Shown: positions 1 through 10,998 of the stretch, piece by piece
Position numbering within the stretch: the stretch's first letter is position 1
Layout of the letters: every line of letters begins with the position of its first letter
NCBI RefSeq assembly: GCF_010093595.1
Contig: NW_022985455.1
Location: forward strand, 474,898-538,897
DNA from: Mytilinidion resinicola
Taxonomy: Eukaryota; Ascomycota; Dothideomycetes; Mytilinidiales; Mytilinidiaceae
Direction: 5' to 3'
DNA: 64,000 nucleotides
The notes under the pieces: generated by a model
What the model was told of the DNA's origin: nothing
Database searches by the model: none
What the model saw: the letters and a program-made list of their open reading frames with translations, nothing else
Translations under genes and position numbers: made by a program

Positions 1-55
1 CCTAGATTCAAAAGGACGGGCATCAAGGGATCCTGCGTTGAGCTGAATAGTGGTT

Positions 56-1253
56 TTATCCGTTACTCCCTTTCGAGAGATCAGCATAGCTACAGGGGTA
101 GTCATCTGAATAGACACTTACAAAGTTGACACCGTCATAAATGTTTACTGACAAGTGATGGGCATGAATCCCAAGCTTCTTCAGACGCACGCCTGATGAG
201 ACGTAGAGATAGAACTCGATTCGCAAGCAAACCGAGCTGCGGTACGCGTCAGTCTCTTTCAAAACTGGTTCCTTGATTGTGAATTCTGTATCGGTTTTGA
301 TGTATCGCAACTCATCTATCTCAACGAAGTCCGGCGTTGCCATGATAAGGTTGCCAGCCAAGCCACTTTTTTGGCCTTTCGGCGCTTTCATCACATGTAA
401 AGTCCCTGAAATGGTGCCAAGCTTGTATTTGGGATCGGACAGAAGTTCTTGAATGGAAAAAGAACGTGGCGTGCCAAAATCAAACTCCTCGCTCGTGGTG
501 TGGAACTTAGATGTGCAGTAGGGCGGCCAGTCCACAATATCTTTTGGTGCATCAGGAGCATGGGCTTCCTAACCACCATCAGTAAAACAACTGGTGTGTT
601 ACGTGTATAAAGTTTTGATGAAATAGAGAAACATTTAATGAGTTGACATAGCTTTCTGGATTTGAATTCACTCGCTGCCTTACCTTCCGCATAATCGTGC
701 CACTAATAAGGCAAGCAGCCACTACAGCAGCGCATATCAAAAGAAGTATTTTCAAGAGTCGGCCAGAAAAATAACTTCGTACGTGCTGAGGGTACTTTCG
801 GTAGGAGCTGTATTCGAATGACTCCCGAGAGCCACCCATATCCTGGGGGGGATGTTGAGCCCTGAGCAGTGGTGTTGCTGGCACAGTGCTCGCAGTCTCA
901 TTGGGGACATGCTCGTTCCGCATGGTGCTGTAGGTCATATGCTGATTGGATGTCCCTTCGTAGTATGCTGGGGGAGGTTGGTCCGACTCCATTTGACGCA
1001 TTAACGGCGAACTTTCGTCTGAGCTGCCCCATGGCTGTAGCATTCTCTGGAAGACTGGGGATGTCGAAGAGTTGCCAGTTGAGGCTTCCAAGTCAGCCTC
1101 ACTCGCCTTCGATAGTGATCGATGTTCCGAACTAGCAACATCAATGTAAACGTCCCGAGGGTGAAGCCTGTCTGAGAAGTAGCCGTCTGTCGGACTGTAC
1201 TCATCGGAGAAGGATTCTCGGTCTGAGTCATCGTGGTGCGGCCGGTAAGCCAT
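56..1253 (-). CDS. Single-pass membrane protein of unknown function
   Basis: Two exons (1253-684 and 568-56) joined by a 115-base GT-AG intron give a protein of about 360 residues; the join is in phase and continues an acidic/Pro stretch straight into a folded-looking domain. The first half is Ser/Glu/Pro-rich and hydrophilic, then residues of about 165-187 form a hydrophobic helix rich in Leu, Ile and Ala followed by a basic stop-transfer stretch, so the C-terminal 170 residues probably face the vacuole or cell exterior. That part is beta-strand-like and has no catalytic motif I recognise. Family not identified. A fungal LEA-like or adhesin-like extracytoplasmic domain is possible but only a guess. 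A further downstream exon beyond the window edge cannot be excluded, although an in-frame TAA ends the frame at 56-58. Confidence 0.7.
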
Positions 1254-2061
1254 TGCGATGAGAATTAACAGGAGACTTCACACAGAAAGGTCGAGGGTGG
1301 AGTCCAGAAAGTCGATACCAGGCAACAGGATATTTGAAGAGTGAGGAAGCTTCGTAAGACGAACGTATGCACGCGTTAAAGCTTCGATTCCATTGGTGTA
1401 GATACTCCAGTCTAACGCGCCAAGCAGCATCCTTGAAGGGAAATGCGTCACTTACTTGACTGCATGCGGCAGGCGTTTATTCTTCCTAAGAGCTCGCATA
1501 CGAACTCTGGAATGGCACAACTACACAGGATTTGGTAGCCTATCGCATGATTGGCCAAACTCATATAGTTTCTAGTATTAATGCTCACAAGCTTATATTG
1601 TGGGGCTTGCTGTGCGCGATATCCACGTTTTGTGTACTGGGAGGTCAGCAACACTGACTTCTAACATGCTGTATCATCAAGCACAGCGCCCACATATTGA
1701 GTTCCGGCTACTGTCTGCCTGAGAAGTCACGTGCGGCGCGAAACACCATGCACAAATCAAGTGCCGAGCAACAATAGACGCTGAGTGCTTGAGCAGAGTC
1801 GCAACCGCGCAACACTTATTGAACACGTTCAAACCTCATAATCATTTCGTTCGAATAGATTTATTCCACCATGGAGTTCTCAATCTAGGGGGTTCGCACG
1901 TCGCTCCGTCGAGTAGGGATTTGTATATCGTGTATGCCTAGAAACGCCCTCCGAATGAATAGAGTGTGACCCAGCTCTTTCCAAAAACGCCACGCTACAG
2001 AATGCTCAGATATCTGCTATTGTACAAGATGCAAGATGAAGATTTGCTTGTGGGGCAGCCG
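1254..2061. other. Intergenic, no gene seen
   Basis: Upstream side of the membrane-protein gene and downstream side of TIM14. Frames are short and lack coding character. No repeat or RNA gene recognised. Confidence 0.5.
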
Positions 2062-2480
2062 CTAGCTCTTCTCTAGAAGTTCTTTCGCTTCGTTGACTTT
2101 CGTAGCCAAATACGGGCTGCCTCCGCGGTCGGGATGGTTGTTCAGCATGAGGGATCGGTGCTTCTTTCGGATGAGTTCTTTGGAGAGTCCGCGTTCGCTG
2201 CAATTCCAATCAGCTGACAGCCAAGTGCGATTGCGACGGCAGAGAGTCTTACGGAACTTCTAATATCAACGCGGCCTCCCTTCGGGTCATCTTGGGCTCA
2301 AATCCGCCCTTATAGAAGGCGCGCCCAAACGCAGCGCCACCTCGAGATTTGCGGAGGGCGACGAGTCCAGCGCGGCCCTGTTGACTTGTAAGTTGGACTG
2401 CGGCGGAAGAAGGCTGTAGGTGCACATACGAAAAAGGCTGCTGCGGCGACGCCAACGCCGATTGCTACTGCGGATGCCAT
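2062..2480 (-). CDS. pam18: TIM14/Pam18, J-protein of the mitochondrial import motor
   Basis: Three exons (2480-2430, 2377-2253, 2197-2062) encode 103 residues, the normal length for filamentous fungi. Residues 1-17 are a short Ala/Val-rich membrane anchor. It is followed by the family block [16 protein letters not shown] and a compact J domain with the HPD tripeptide at residues 80-82 ([20 protein letters not shown]). In the known family the protein sits in the inner membrane at the TIM23 channel and stimulates the ATPase of mitochondrial Hsp70 (Ssc1) to pull precursors into the matrix, antagonised by Pam16. Introns are 52 and 55 bases with GT-AG ends. It is transcribed divergently from RLP24. 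Identification is firm. Confidence 0.95.
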
Positions 2481-2691
2481 GACAGACGGACAGAAGGATG
2501 AAGGATGACGAACAACTGGCGAGGATGGGGACGAGAAGCGTGAGAGACTCGCCGTCGCCGCCGGGTGCACCAGGTTCAAGATATAATTTTAGCGCCTTGG
2601 CATATCAAAAAGTTCAACCCGCCGAGTCTGTGCGTGCTTCTTCTCCTCTCCCACCACTCCCCCACCGCAGTCGCACTCCGAGCCCGCCAAT
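2481..2691. promoter_or_regulatory. Shared divergent promoter region of pam18 and rlp24
   Basis: Only 211 bases separate the two start codons on opposite strands, so both genes must draw regulatory sequence from this stretch. It contains pyrimidine-rich runs (CTCCTCTCCC type) just before the rlp24 start, common in fungal housekeeping promoters. No specific factor site is claimed. Confidence 0.5.
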
Positions 2692-3488
2692 ATGAGGATT
2701 GAGACGTGTAAGTCTGAGCAAATACATAGTCGGCCTCCTACTGACTCATACAGGCTATTTCTGCTCCCAGCCAGGTTAGTTGGACTAAAAGTATTTATAC
2801 CAAAAACGAATTCAAGTTGACATTAAAATGGTAGTTTATCCGTCTAAGGGCATAACCTTTGTGCGCAATGACGCTCACAAGTTCGTCTTCTGGTAAGCGG
2901 CCTGTTAGAACTATCTCGCAGCGCGGACACTCCCTCGCTGACACTTAGCAAAGCCGGTCGAAATGCCACAGGAACTTCAAGATGAAGCGCAACCCCCGCA
3001 AACTTGCTTGGACCAAGAGCTTCCGCCGCGCTCATGGCAAAGAGCTGACCGTCGATTCTACGCTCTCCTTCGCCGCCCGCCGGAACGTCCCTGTACGGTA
3101 CAACCGCGACCTGGTTGCCACCACTCTCAAGGCCATGCAACGCGTCTCTGAGATACGAGCCCGACGTGAACGCGCATTCTACAAGCAGCGGATGAAGGGC
3201 AACAAGGAGCGACAACGACAAGCGGACCGAAAACTGGTTGAGGAGAACCAACACTTGCTGCCCCCAAGTGAGCGGACTGTGGTTGAAGTCGAGGACGGGA
3301 AGGTACAAGTTGCCGACGAGATGGAGGTAGAGCTTGTCAAGGCTAGGGTCGATGCTAGAAGGAAAGAGTTGGAGATGGATGTTGAGGAGAGCGAGATTGA
3401 CGAAGCACAAGAGGTGCCGAAGATCAAGACGAAGAGGAAGCTGCGAATTGCAAGAGGCGGCAAAGTTGAGGCCATGGATGTGGATTGA
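2692..3488 (+). CDS. rlp24: RLP24, pre-60S ribosome biogenesis factor (eL24-like)
   Basis: Four exons (2692-2707, 2754-2774, 2835-2892, 2954-3488) give 209 residues. The N-terminus is split over micro-exons of 16 and 21 bases and reads MRIETCYFCSQP then [13 protein letters not shown], with the zinc-binding Cys pairs (CYFC and later CRSKC) of the L24e family. The long last exon begins [20 protein letters not shown] and ends in an acidic then Lys/Arg-rich tail typical of RLP24, which distinguishes it from eL24 itself. In yeast Rlp24 holds the eL24 site on nuclear pre-60S particles and recruits and activates the AAA-ATPase Drg1 for its own release in the cytoplasm. Length and order match the family; yeast protein is about 199 residues. 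Confidence 0.93.
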
Positions 3489-4019
3489 AACGTCATGGCT
3501 GGGACTCTCTGACGTGGAATCGTTTGCAAGCTGCTTTGGCGTTATGGCGACGAGGCAGTCAGGCGTTGAGGTTCTTTTGGTTTATGGGCCGAAAACGACC
3601 CATAGCGGTGTCGACTAAAAGGTGCTCAATACAGCCCATTTCATGACATAAGGCTTTGCTTGATACTGACCTCGCAGCGGGTAGTGAGCTGTTTCGCAAC
3701 AGCCCAGGATCGCATACTAATTCACCCACACAATCATCAAATGTTAGGACACAAGTATACACATAAAGCCCTGAAATTTTCCAGTCTACCTGATTTTGTA
3801 CATCCGTACACCAATATGCGCTGGACTTAAAACATTATACTACGCCGCTGAAAAACGCCCAGGATGATGATACAGACAACAGATCCTAAGCCTAAAGTCA
3901 TGGCTAGTATGAATAGAAACGAGACGAGAGCGCGTAAATCATCCCAAAAGAGCAACAGGTATATACAAAAAACATAATTGAAAAGGGCTCCTTTTTCACC
4001 ACAGAAGCAGGGAGATGGC
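3489..4019. other. Intergenic between convergent genes
   Basis: Holds the 3' ends of rlp24 and of the zinc-cluster regulator. No additional gene or repeat recognised. Confidence 0.5.
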
Positions 4020-7000
4020 TCATCCCGGGTTCTGGTTTTGCCCGTTCACACCGTTACTTCCGCCCTCTCCTAAATCTGGCAGGACGCCATTCATCGAGAT
4101 GCCATCTTCATACCCGGAGTAGCCCGTCATATCTGCCCAATCCCATTCTAGTGTCATTGGCATCTTCCATAGATCCTGCGGAAAAGGTTGTTGGAACGTG
4201 CCCATGTCGAGAGAATCATGAATTGTTCCATTGGGGTTCATGCCATTACTAATACCATTCATGTTACCAGAGTTCGGGTTTTGCGGGGCTCCAAACGAGA
4301 GATCCGGAAGTCCTGCAGTGCTTGTCGGTAGCATCTGGCTCGCTGTTGACGGAGATGAGAATCCACCAAGGAGGCTAGCCGTGTTGTTCAGGCTTGCGTG
4401 TGTGAAATCTGGAGAAAATGGGAACGGCTGTGAATGGACGAAATTCTGTTAGCATCAAATAAATTTAAAGAGTTTCAGAAATGATATGGAAACATGACCG
4501 CTTACCTCATCAAAGTTGCCGTTGAATTCAGGATTGAAATTTCCTGAAATGCCGGGAAGAGGGGTCTGGGATCCTGGTTGTTGATGCGGAGGTCCTTGTG
4601 AAGCTCGCGACTGGAGCTGTCGGTTTTGAAATTCCGGCGTCAGTATCTGCTGTGCTGTGGCATTGATCTCCGCATCCTGGTCTGTCGCCTGTTTGCGCTT
4701 TCGTCTAGACGAGTTCTCTCTGTCTGCCTTCTCCAGTACCACTTTAGCAATGCGTTCGAACTCAGCACAGACACTTAGCATCCTTCGGACACTACCGTTT
4801 TCTTCATCAGTGCACAATAGGCTCAGGAACCCAACGACCAAATTCATCAATCGTAGATCTGATCGCGCCCGAGTGTCTTGAGGATTTTGCAGAATGTTGG
4901 CGAAAAGCGTTACTAGTGCCGATACAGGGTAGTAGATGATCAACCTAGAGGAATTAGTAAGAAAGGGGAAAAGGTCGAATATCGCACTTACCAGACACAA
5001 GCGTAATCGCCTTTCGGGATGTATTTAATGAGATGGATGGATGCCCGCGCAGCCTGTACGCATAACGTAGCGGACGAGAATACTCTTGGGTTGAGAGGAC
5101 GCGCATTGAGTCCTTGGATAGCGAAATTCGATAAGCGGCTAGTCCAGTACCCATGATGCACGCTCATGCGATGTATCGTTGTGAGGCAATTGTAGTATGC
5201 AAAATGCAGTACCACGACGTGCAAAATGAGTGGCGTATGACTCGCTTTGATTTCGTGTTCTGGTCGAAAGTCGATGGGTATCGCGTCTTTCCAGCTTTCC
5301 AACTCCTTATCAAGCTCGCCGATAGTGTTGAGCAGCTCTCCATCAGACTGTTTAGACGCTTTCACTGAATAGAGCTGTTTATATACTTTGCTCTCGATAC
5401 AAGCGAAGGTACAGAGCAGGCGGAATAGATTCAACTTCCCTTTGCCATTGGCGAGAGGGATGTTTCCGATGTTGTCTGGGGGGTCCTCACTAGGGAGATC
5501 TACATTCATGTCATCGTCATCTTGTATTGGGGGTCGTCCCGATCGCAGGCAGATGCTGGACTAGGGTTAATATAACACAGTACAGGGGTAGCAATACTAC
5601 TCACTCTCTATCAAGCATGTACGCTATCCAGAACACTCTTTTACGTTGCTCAATCTCGGACGGGTTGAGATTGAATCCTGATCCTCGCTTATGCAAGCCT
5701 ATGCTATGAGAAAGACGAATAGCAGCAGCCACAAAAAAGAACGATGGCTGTGGATTCGGTGTGCCCTGCAAGAAGAGGGCCTAAAAGTCTGTTAGTTTGT
5801 AATACGTGGGGTTACAGGGGTAAAATCATTACCATGCCAAGAAGAGCTTGCACGCTCAGTAAGTCTGTGTTGCGCATGGTGAGTTCTGTCTGCACTGCAA
5901 GGGCATTCTTCAGATAGCCCCACGCTTTTTGGTCCTCCTCCTGTGGAACCAGATTACTCATAACGCGGAGTCTATGAGCTATTGCCAGAGCAACGTTCAA
6001 ACTCGCCCACCAGCCTGAGCCCTCGTAAGGATCCCGTGAGTAGTGCTTATCGACGAGATGCATAAAAGTCGGTTCGTGGAATAACGGGAACATGCAGTTG
6101 AAGTTCTCGAAGTAGTCCTTCAGCAACGATAGCGCCTCGTTCTTTGGAGGGAGTTGCTTATAAACGCGCCGTGAAAATATGTCGCGGAAGACGTCCGGTT
6201 TCCAATGGATCCATTTGTTGTCATCTACGGCAGCTGTGGAGATCATCTCCTGGAATGATGTGTCTCCGGTCTTGTCGTTCACCCATTGTATGCCTTTTGG
6301 GGAGAAAATGGAGAAACCCGAGGAAGAGCCTGTTGTACGTTTAGCATACAGCGTGCATATGGCCTCACAAACCACATACCAATATAGCGAGTCTCACCAC
6401 AGTTGTTCGTCACCAGTGAGCACATCATTTCGGCCAGCGCATCGTCCTCGCCATTGGTCTCTGTTGTTATTTTGGCCGGCTCCGGCGACGTCATGCCGCT
6501 GGCCGGACTGGGCAGTCCAGGCTGGATTGGTGTGCTCCGATGCGACGTGAATCCGTTATGGCGAGACGTCGAACTCTGTGCGTCCGAGTTTCGCGACGGC
6601 TCGGGGGTGCCGTTGTGGTGGCCGGTCTTGTCCGCAAGCCGCTTCTCCAGGGTTCCCAGATCGGTTCGGCCATCGTCGTCCTCAGGCAATATCCCGGACA
6701 GCCTGATGAGCGACTCCATGCGGGCTAGGCGATTCTCGAGACCTTCTATGTACTTTGCTCTGCCAAGATATCAGTTTGGAGTGCTAGGGCGAAGGGGCCG
6801 GGCTGACCAACCCTTTTGGAGGCTGTCGCTTCTTCTCCACCTGCGTAAATATGCATTCCGTCTTGTAGTTCTGGCAGTGGGTGCAGTTTGGCGTCTTGCC
6901 ATCGCACTTGATCTTCTTTTTCCTGCACATGTCGCATGCCTGTTGGGATGGTCAGCAGAGGCAGGGCGCCTAGACACAGAAGACGTACTCTGGCGATGCG

Positions 7001-7213
7001 CCGCCGCTTGGGGTCGCCTTGTTCATGTTCCTGCTGGTCATTGCCGTCGACGGAGCCTTCATCGTTGCTGTTGGCGAAGATTGGGCCTCCGGACAGGGTT
7101 GGCGGCGAGCCATTGGCGCTGTTGCCAAAGATGCTCGGGGGCTGGTTGGTGAGCAGCGGCGCCTGCGGATAGTACGACTGGTGCTCGTTCTGGGAGTTGG
7201 GAGAGCTGTCCAT
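4020..7213 (-). CDS. Zn(II)2Cys6 transcription factor with fungal-specific regulatory domain
   Basis: Eight exons (7213-6989, 6939-6812, 6759-6380, 6329-5833, 5780-5605, 5555-4992, 4944-4506, 4427-4020) join in phase to about 938 residues. A basic stretch (KRRRIAR) leads into the binuclear zinc cluster: Cys77, 80, 87, 94, 97 and 104 with the spacing C-x2-C-x6-C-x6-C-x2-C-x6-C, then a linker and a short coiled coil ([17 protein letters not shown]). The middle third matches the Fungal_trans regulatory fold, including a run around [20 protein letters not shown]. The C-terminus is rich in Asn, Gln, Gly and Pro, as activation domains often are. It should act as a nuclear DNA-binding activator or repressor at CGG-type sites. 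The target pathway cannot be told from sequence or neighbours; the adjacent divergent hydrolase may be coincidental. Confidence 0.9.
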
Positions 7214-8254
7214 GGCGGACCAGCGCCGACCAGCGTCGGGGACAGGAGCAGGCACGGCGGTGGGTGGCGGCGTTGTGCGGCGATAGAATATTGGAACGAC
7301 GTGGGGTCGGGCGAGTCGCACAGCGCTGGAGGGTTGGGAGCGCAGGGCTCGGGGCGGACAGCGGCAGCGGCAGCGGCAGCGGGGAGACGGTGGGCAGAAC
7401 GTCACGTTGCGGCGGCGTCAGGGAGTGCACGATCACGATGTTGTGCGTAGCAGCCAGAAGCGTTTGTATTTGCAAGCCGGGAGGAGGTGGATTTAGAGCT
7501 CTCGGCGCCGTAAGTCGTCCGCACCTTGCCGCCTGCCCAGCCAAAGGCCACAGGGTTCGCGCCACACGCTGCAGATCCAGCACATGGCGGCACCTGGGGC
7601 GCGGGGTCTGCAAAAGGTGGCACTCCAATTCTCCAGCAAGCGGTCTCATGTGTACATAAGTTACGCCTGTCTGCCACTGCTTGGGGTGCTGCAGTGCTGC
7701 GGTGCTGCAGTGCTGCAGTGCATTTTCAGGAAGCTGAACGAGATAGAACCCCTTCGCCTGGAACTGTGTGGAAGCCCCTTGGAGCACCCCAGACAGTGAG
7801 TGCTTGATGGATGTGCCACTGCTGTCACCCCCAGCGTGCCTGGGCAGCTGCAAAGGGTGGAGCCCGCCCGATGTGGCACTCAACACCAGGCCCGCAGGCG
7901 GACCCTGCTCCGCACAGCGTGAAGCGCCCAGCTCACGACTCGCCGCGGGGCTATCCGGACTTCTTCGACCTGCTTACCCATTCGTGCCATTCTCTGGCGC
8001 ACATCGCAAGACTACCACCACACCACACTACTGCGCGGACACCTCGTGCTGGCTGCCCCGCACGTCCCTGCATGACGCCGTGCTCAGCCACCTCCGTCTT
8101 CACCTCCTCTCCTCCCGATCCGCTCGTAGGACGCTGGCACACGCCGGCCTGGACCCGTCTCTCTCGTCAGCCATCGCAAGAAGTGTGCCTGCGCAATTGC
8201 CGTCAAGAGTAGCACTACGTCGCACGTCGCACGTGGCCACTATCCACTGCCACC
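7214..8254. other. Divergent intergenic region between the regulator and the hydrolase
   Basis: GC-rich 1.0-kb region carrying the upstream sequences of both flanking genes and one degraded copy of a fold-back repeat (listed separately). The many open frames here lack introns, domains and conserved composition and look like chance. Confidence 0.5.
7647..7880 (+). repeat. Degraded fold-back repeat, copy A
   Basis: This stretch aligns by eye with the reverse complement of 9385-9590. Shared blocks in the same order are the entry CTGTCTGCCACTGCTT, the core GAACGAGATA, a GAACTGTGTGGAA-like block, TGCTTGATG, TGTGCCAC and CCCAGCGTG. Copy A carries an internal expansion of TGCTGCAG-type units (7687-7720) and has lost much of the right inverted arm. 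It lies in the promoter region shared by the zinc-cluster regulator and the hydrolase. Confidence 0.6.
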
Positions 8255-10175
8255 ATGGCGGCCTCGCCCATGACCGCCGAGCAGCTTCTGAACCACCCCG
8301 AGATCAAGCATATAGTATGGCCTCTGCAGCCGGCCGCAAAGGGCAAGGCGTCTGTTGCGGCTGGACGCGGGGGGCCCTTCAGCATTGCCTACGAGATCCA
8401 CGGGAAGGGAGATCGTCGCCTCGTGGTGAGTGGCCTTGTCTTCTCGTCCATTACCATTTACATACACCATACATCTCCGCGGCCTGTGCTTTGGGCGGGA
8501 GCCTCCGCGTCGCTGCAACTTCGAAGGCCTGTTTTGTTGCGATCCTGGGAGACTGCAGATCCACGTCCTCAGCCAATCCCAATCTCCCCGATCCTAGATC
8601 TTTCAAGCTCTGATCTGTGTTATGACTTCACTCTTCTCGTCTCTTTTCAATCTCCCCATCTCGTCTTCTCTTTTCTGATCACGCCCGTTTCTTTCCGCCC
8701 GCCACACCGCAGTGATTTTCTAGTCATCTGCTTCCGCGATGCGTTTATCGAGTGATATTGCTACAAGCTATCAGGGCCCGTTCGGCTGGCCCTCGAAATA
8801 CTTTCTCGGCCTCTCCTCGGGAGAGCAGTCCTTGATATTGCTGGACATGCACTAACGATCCCCTTTTCTTCAACTGTAGTGGATCATGGGCCTAGGGGGC
8901 TTGAAACACACTTGGCAACGGCAAACGAAAGACTTCGCCCACACCAAAGGGGATACGTACACGTCCCTGGTGTTCGACAACAGAGGCGTTGGCGAATCGG
9001 ACAAGCCCCTCATGAGGTACTCGACATCCGAGATGGCCAAAGACACAGTGGAGCTTCTGGACCATGTTGGCTGGACCGAAAATAGACAATTACATGTCAT
9101 TGGAGTCAGCATGGTAATTCAGCCCCCGTACTCATCCAAGTAACTTCGGTAACTCCTCAAGGGTGGGATGATTGCACAGGAACTCGCCCTCCTGATACCG
9201 GACAGGATATGCTCTTTATCGCTAGTCTCGACAGCGTCCGGCCTCTTCAACACAGTCGTAAGTGTATGAGGAAATTCCCACGCACGTCTGCCAACTAAGC
9301 CTGTACTAGGGATATTTTGAGAACCTCCGCAATCGAATCAACATCCTGTAAGTGGACATCTAGGGTTTCATCATGAGTCTGCCCACTTCTATATCACTGC
9401 GCCACGCTGGGCATGAAAAAAGTGGCACACTCATCAAGCACTTGGCCCGTGTGTATACCTGTCTGCCACTGCATGAAGTGCTTCAACAAGTTTCCACATA
9501 GACTAAAGTGAAGAGCTTTTATCTCGTTCCAATTCCCGAAAATTCTCTGAAGCACCTCAAGCAGTGGCATACAGATGTACACACGAGACAGTCAATGCCT
9601 GGTCCAAAATTCAGATAGGATGCCCTGTCTCATCGACAGTCCTGTCTTGCTTTGCCGAACTAACTTTATTCAGCATACCTCGGGCAGTCGATGTCCAAAT
9701 AAACAACGTCAAGAGGAACATGTTCACAGCGGCATGGCTTGATCGACCTGACGACACCGAGTGTGTTGTAGAGCCATTCCCCACAAATGGCGACCGTTTT
9801 GCAGCTTTCGAAATAGCCAAACGCAATAACCCCGCTGCCTTTTCACGTATCGGATTCTTAGCACAAGCGATCGCCGCGGGGTGGCACTATAAGTCGCCTG
9901 CACAGCTGAAGTCAATAAGCGAGAAGCTTGGGAAGAAGAGGATCATGATTGTCCATGGGGGCTCGGATCGCATGATAACCTTCCCTCATGCTAAAGTGCT
10001 TCAGCTTGGGCTTGAAGGCTGGGATTCGTCGGAGGCAGCCAAAGAGACGGAGTCAAAGATCGAGACGCACTTCCCCATGGATCAAGGCCATGTCATACCC
10101 ATCGAGATGCGAGCGACCTTCATGGAGTGGGTGGAAGGTCTCGTTGAAAAGACTGAGAGACTAGAAAAGACATGA
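8255..10175 (+). CDS. Alpha/beta hydrolase
   Basis: Five exons (8255-8425, 8880-9113, 9162-9257, 9310-9347, 9674-10175) give 346 residues. The start has good fungal context (CCACC before ATG). Visible landmarks are the oxyanion block WIMGLGG, FDNRGVGESDKP, and the nucleophile elbow GVSMGGM with Ser near residue 134; the elbow is split by intron 2. The acid is Asp near 278 in HGGSDRMI and the base is His near 319 in QGHVIP, so the Ser-Asp-His triad is complete. The family covers esterases, epoxide hydrolases and lipases; the substrate is not determinable. No signal peptide is seen, so a cytosolic location is likely. Intron 1 is unusually long (454 bases) and intron 4 (326 bases) is enlarged by an inserted fold-back repeat. 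The frame stays open through the exons, so the gene looks functional. Confidence 0.88.
9385..9590 (-). repeat. Fold-back (MITE-like) repeat, copy B, inside hydrolase intron 4
   Basis: The core at 9449-9584 has imperfect inverted arms of about 37 bases: GTGTGTATACCTGTCTGCCA at the left faces GTGTGTACATCTGTATGCCA read from the right. Outside the core, a tail (9385-9448, minus strand) carries TGATGAGTGTGCCAC and AGCGTGGCGCAGTG, also present in copy A and in a diverged form at 37.1 kb. No clear target-site duplication. It occupies most of the intron without touching the splice sites. The tail contains TGGCGCAGTGA, close to a tRNA A box, so a SINE or tRNA-derived component is possible. Confidence 0.65.
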
Positions 10176-10998
10176 TTGACGTTCTTACTGCTATTCACAA
10201 AGACGTTTCTAAACACGAGCCTGGCGTATACAAATCTTTTTATTCGGAAGGTAACATCACATAGGTGGACCAAGTTTAATGTATAGGTACATTCTAGCTC
10301 AAAGCATCGCCCCCCACGCTAGGCATTAGATAGTCTAAGGCTCTAATGAATATAAGTAATAGAACATTTCAATTCGTTAGTTGCCTTCGAATTCGGCCTG
10401 CCAGCATTACAGAATGTGGGTCAACATAGACAAAAATTTTTTTTTCGCTGACCACAAGCGACTTTCTTTTGATTAAGCCCCCCAGTCTCTAAAATAACTA
10501 GTGAATCAGTATGTATGTACACGTTGAGAGCGCAGGACAGTACACTCTCAAATTGCAGACTTGGAGAAAATATTACGGATCTACTTTGCTACCAAGTGTT
10601 TAGCCTTGTCTTTGGTACTGAACAAAGGGGCTACGGGAATACGTGTTAGCAAGTATGGGAGGCTAAGCTACAACATCTAGCTTTGAGCAACCTTGCATAG
10701 TCGCTGTAAATGAGAAGAGTTTTGGGTTCAAAAAAACATGCAGCATTGGATAAAATGGGGATGAAGTGTCACACTCTCGACAGATTTGAAGTGATTTTAA
10801 ACAAGTTAAAGGTATGGGAACAGTTGTGGTTTGAGCAGGCTGTGGACCGCAAAATCTTAGGATTGATGCCGCTCATCGCTTTCGTAGCCCATCAAATTGT
10901 CGTTCCAGTCATTCAGCCATGTACACCCAACGCCGATGTCGTTTGCAAGAGCCATGGCGTACTGTCTCAACCTTCTATGGCTTCCGGAGCCGTCCACA
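10176..10998. other. Intergenic between convergent genes
   Basis: AT-richer 3' flanking sequence of the hydrolase and of the BAG gene. Nothing further recognised. Confidence 0.5.

Noticed and set aside
7059..8613. Several overlapping long frames between the regulator and the hydrolase
   Set aside because: High GC content makes chance frames long; no domains, and they overlap on both strands and with the repeat copy A.
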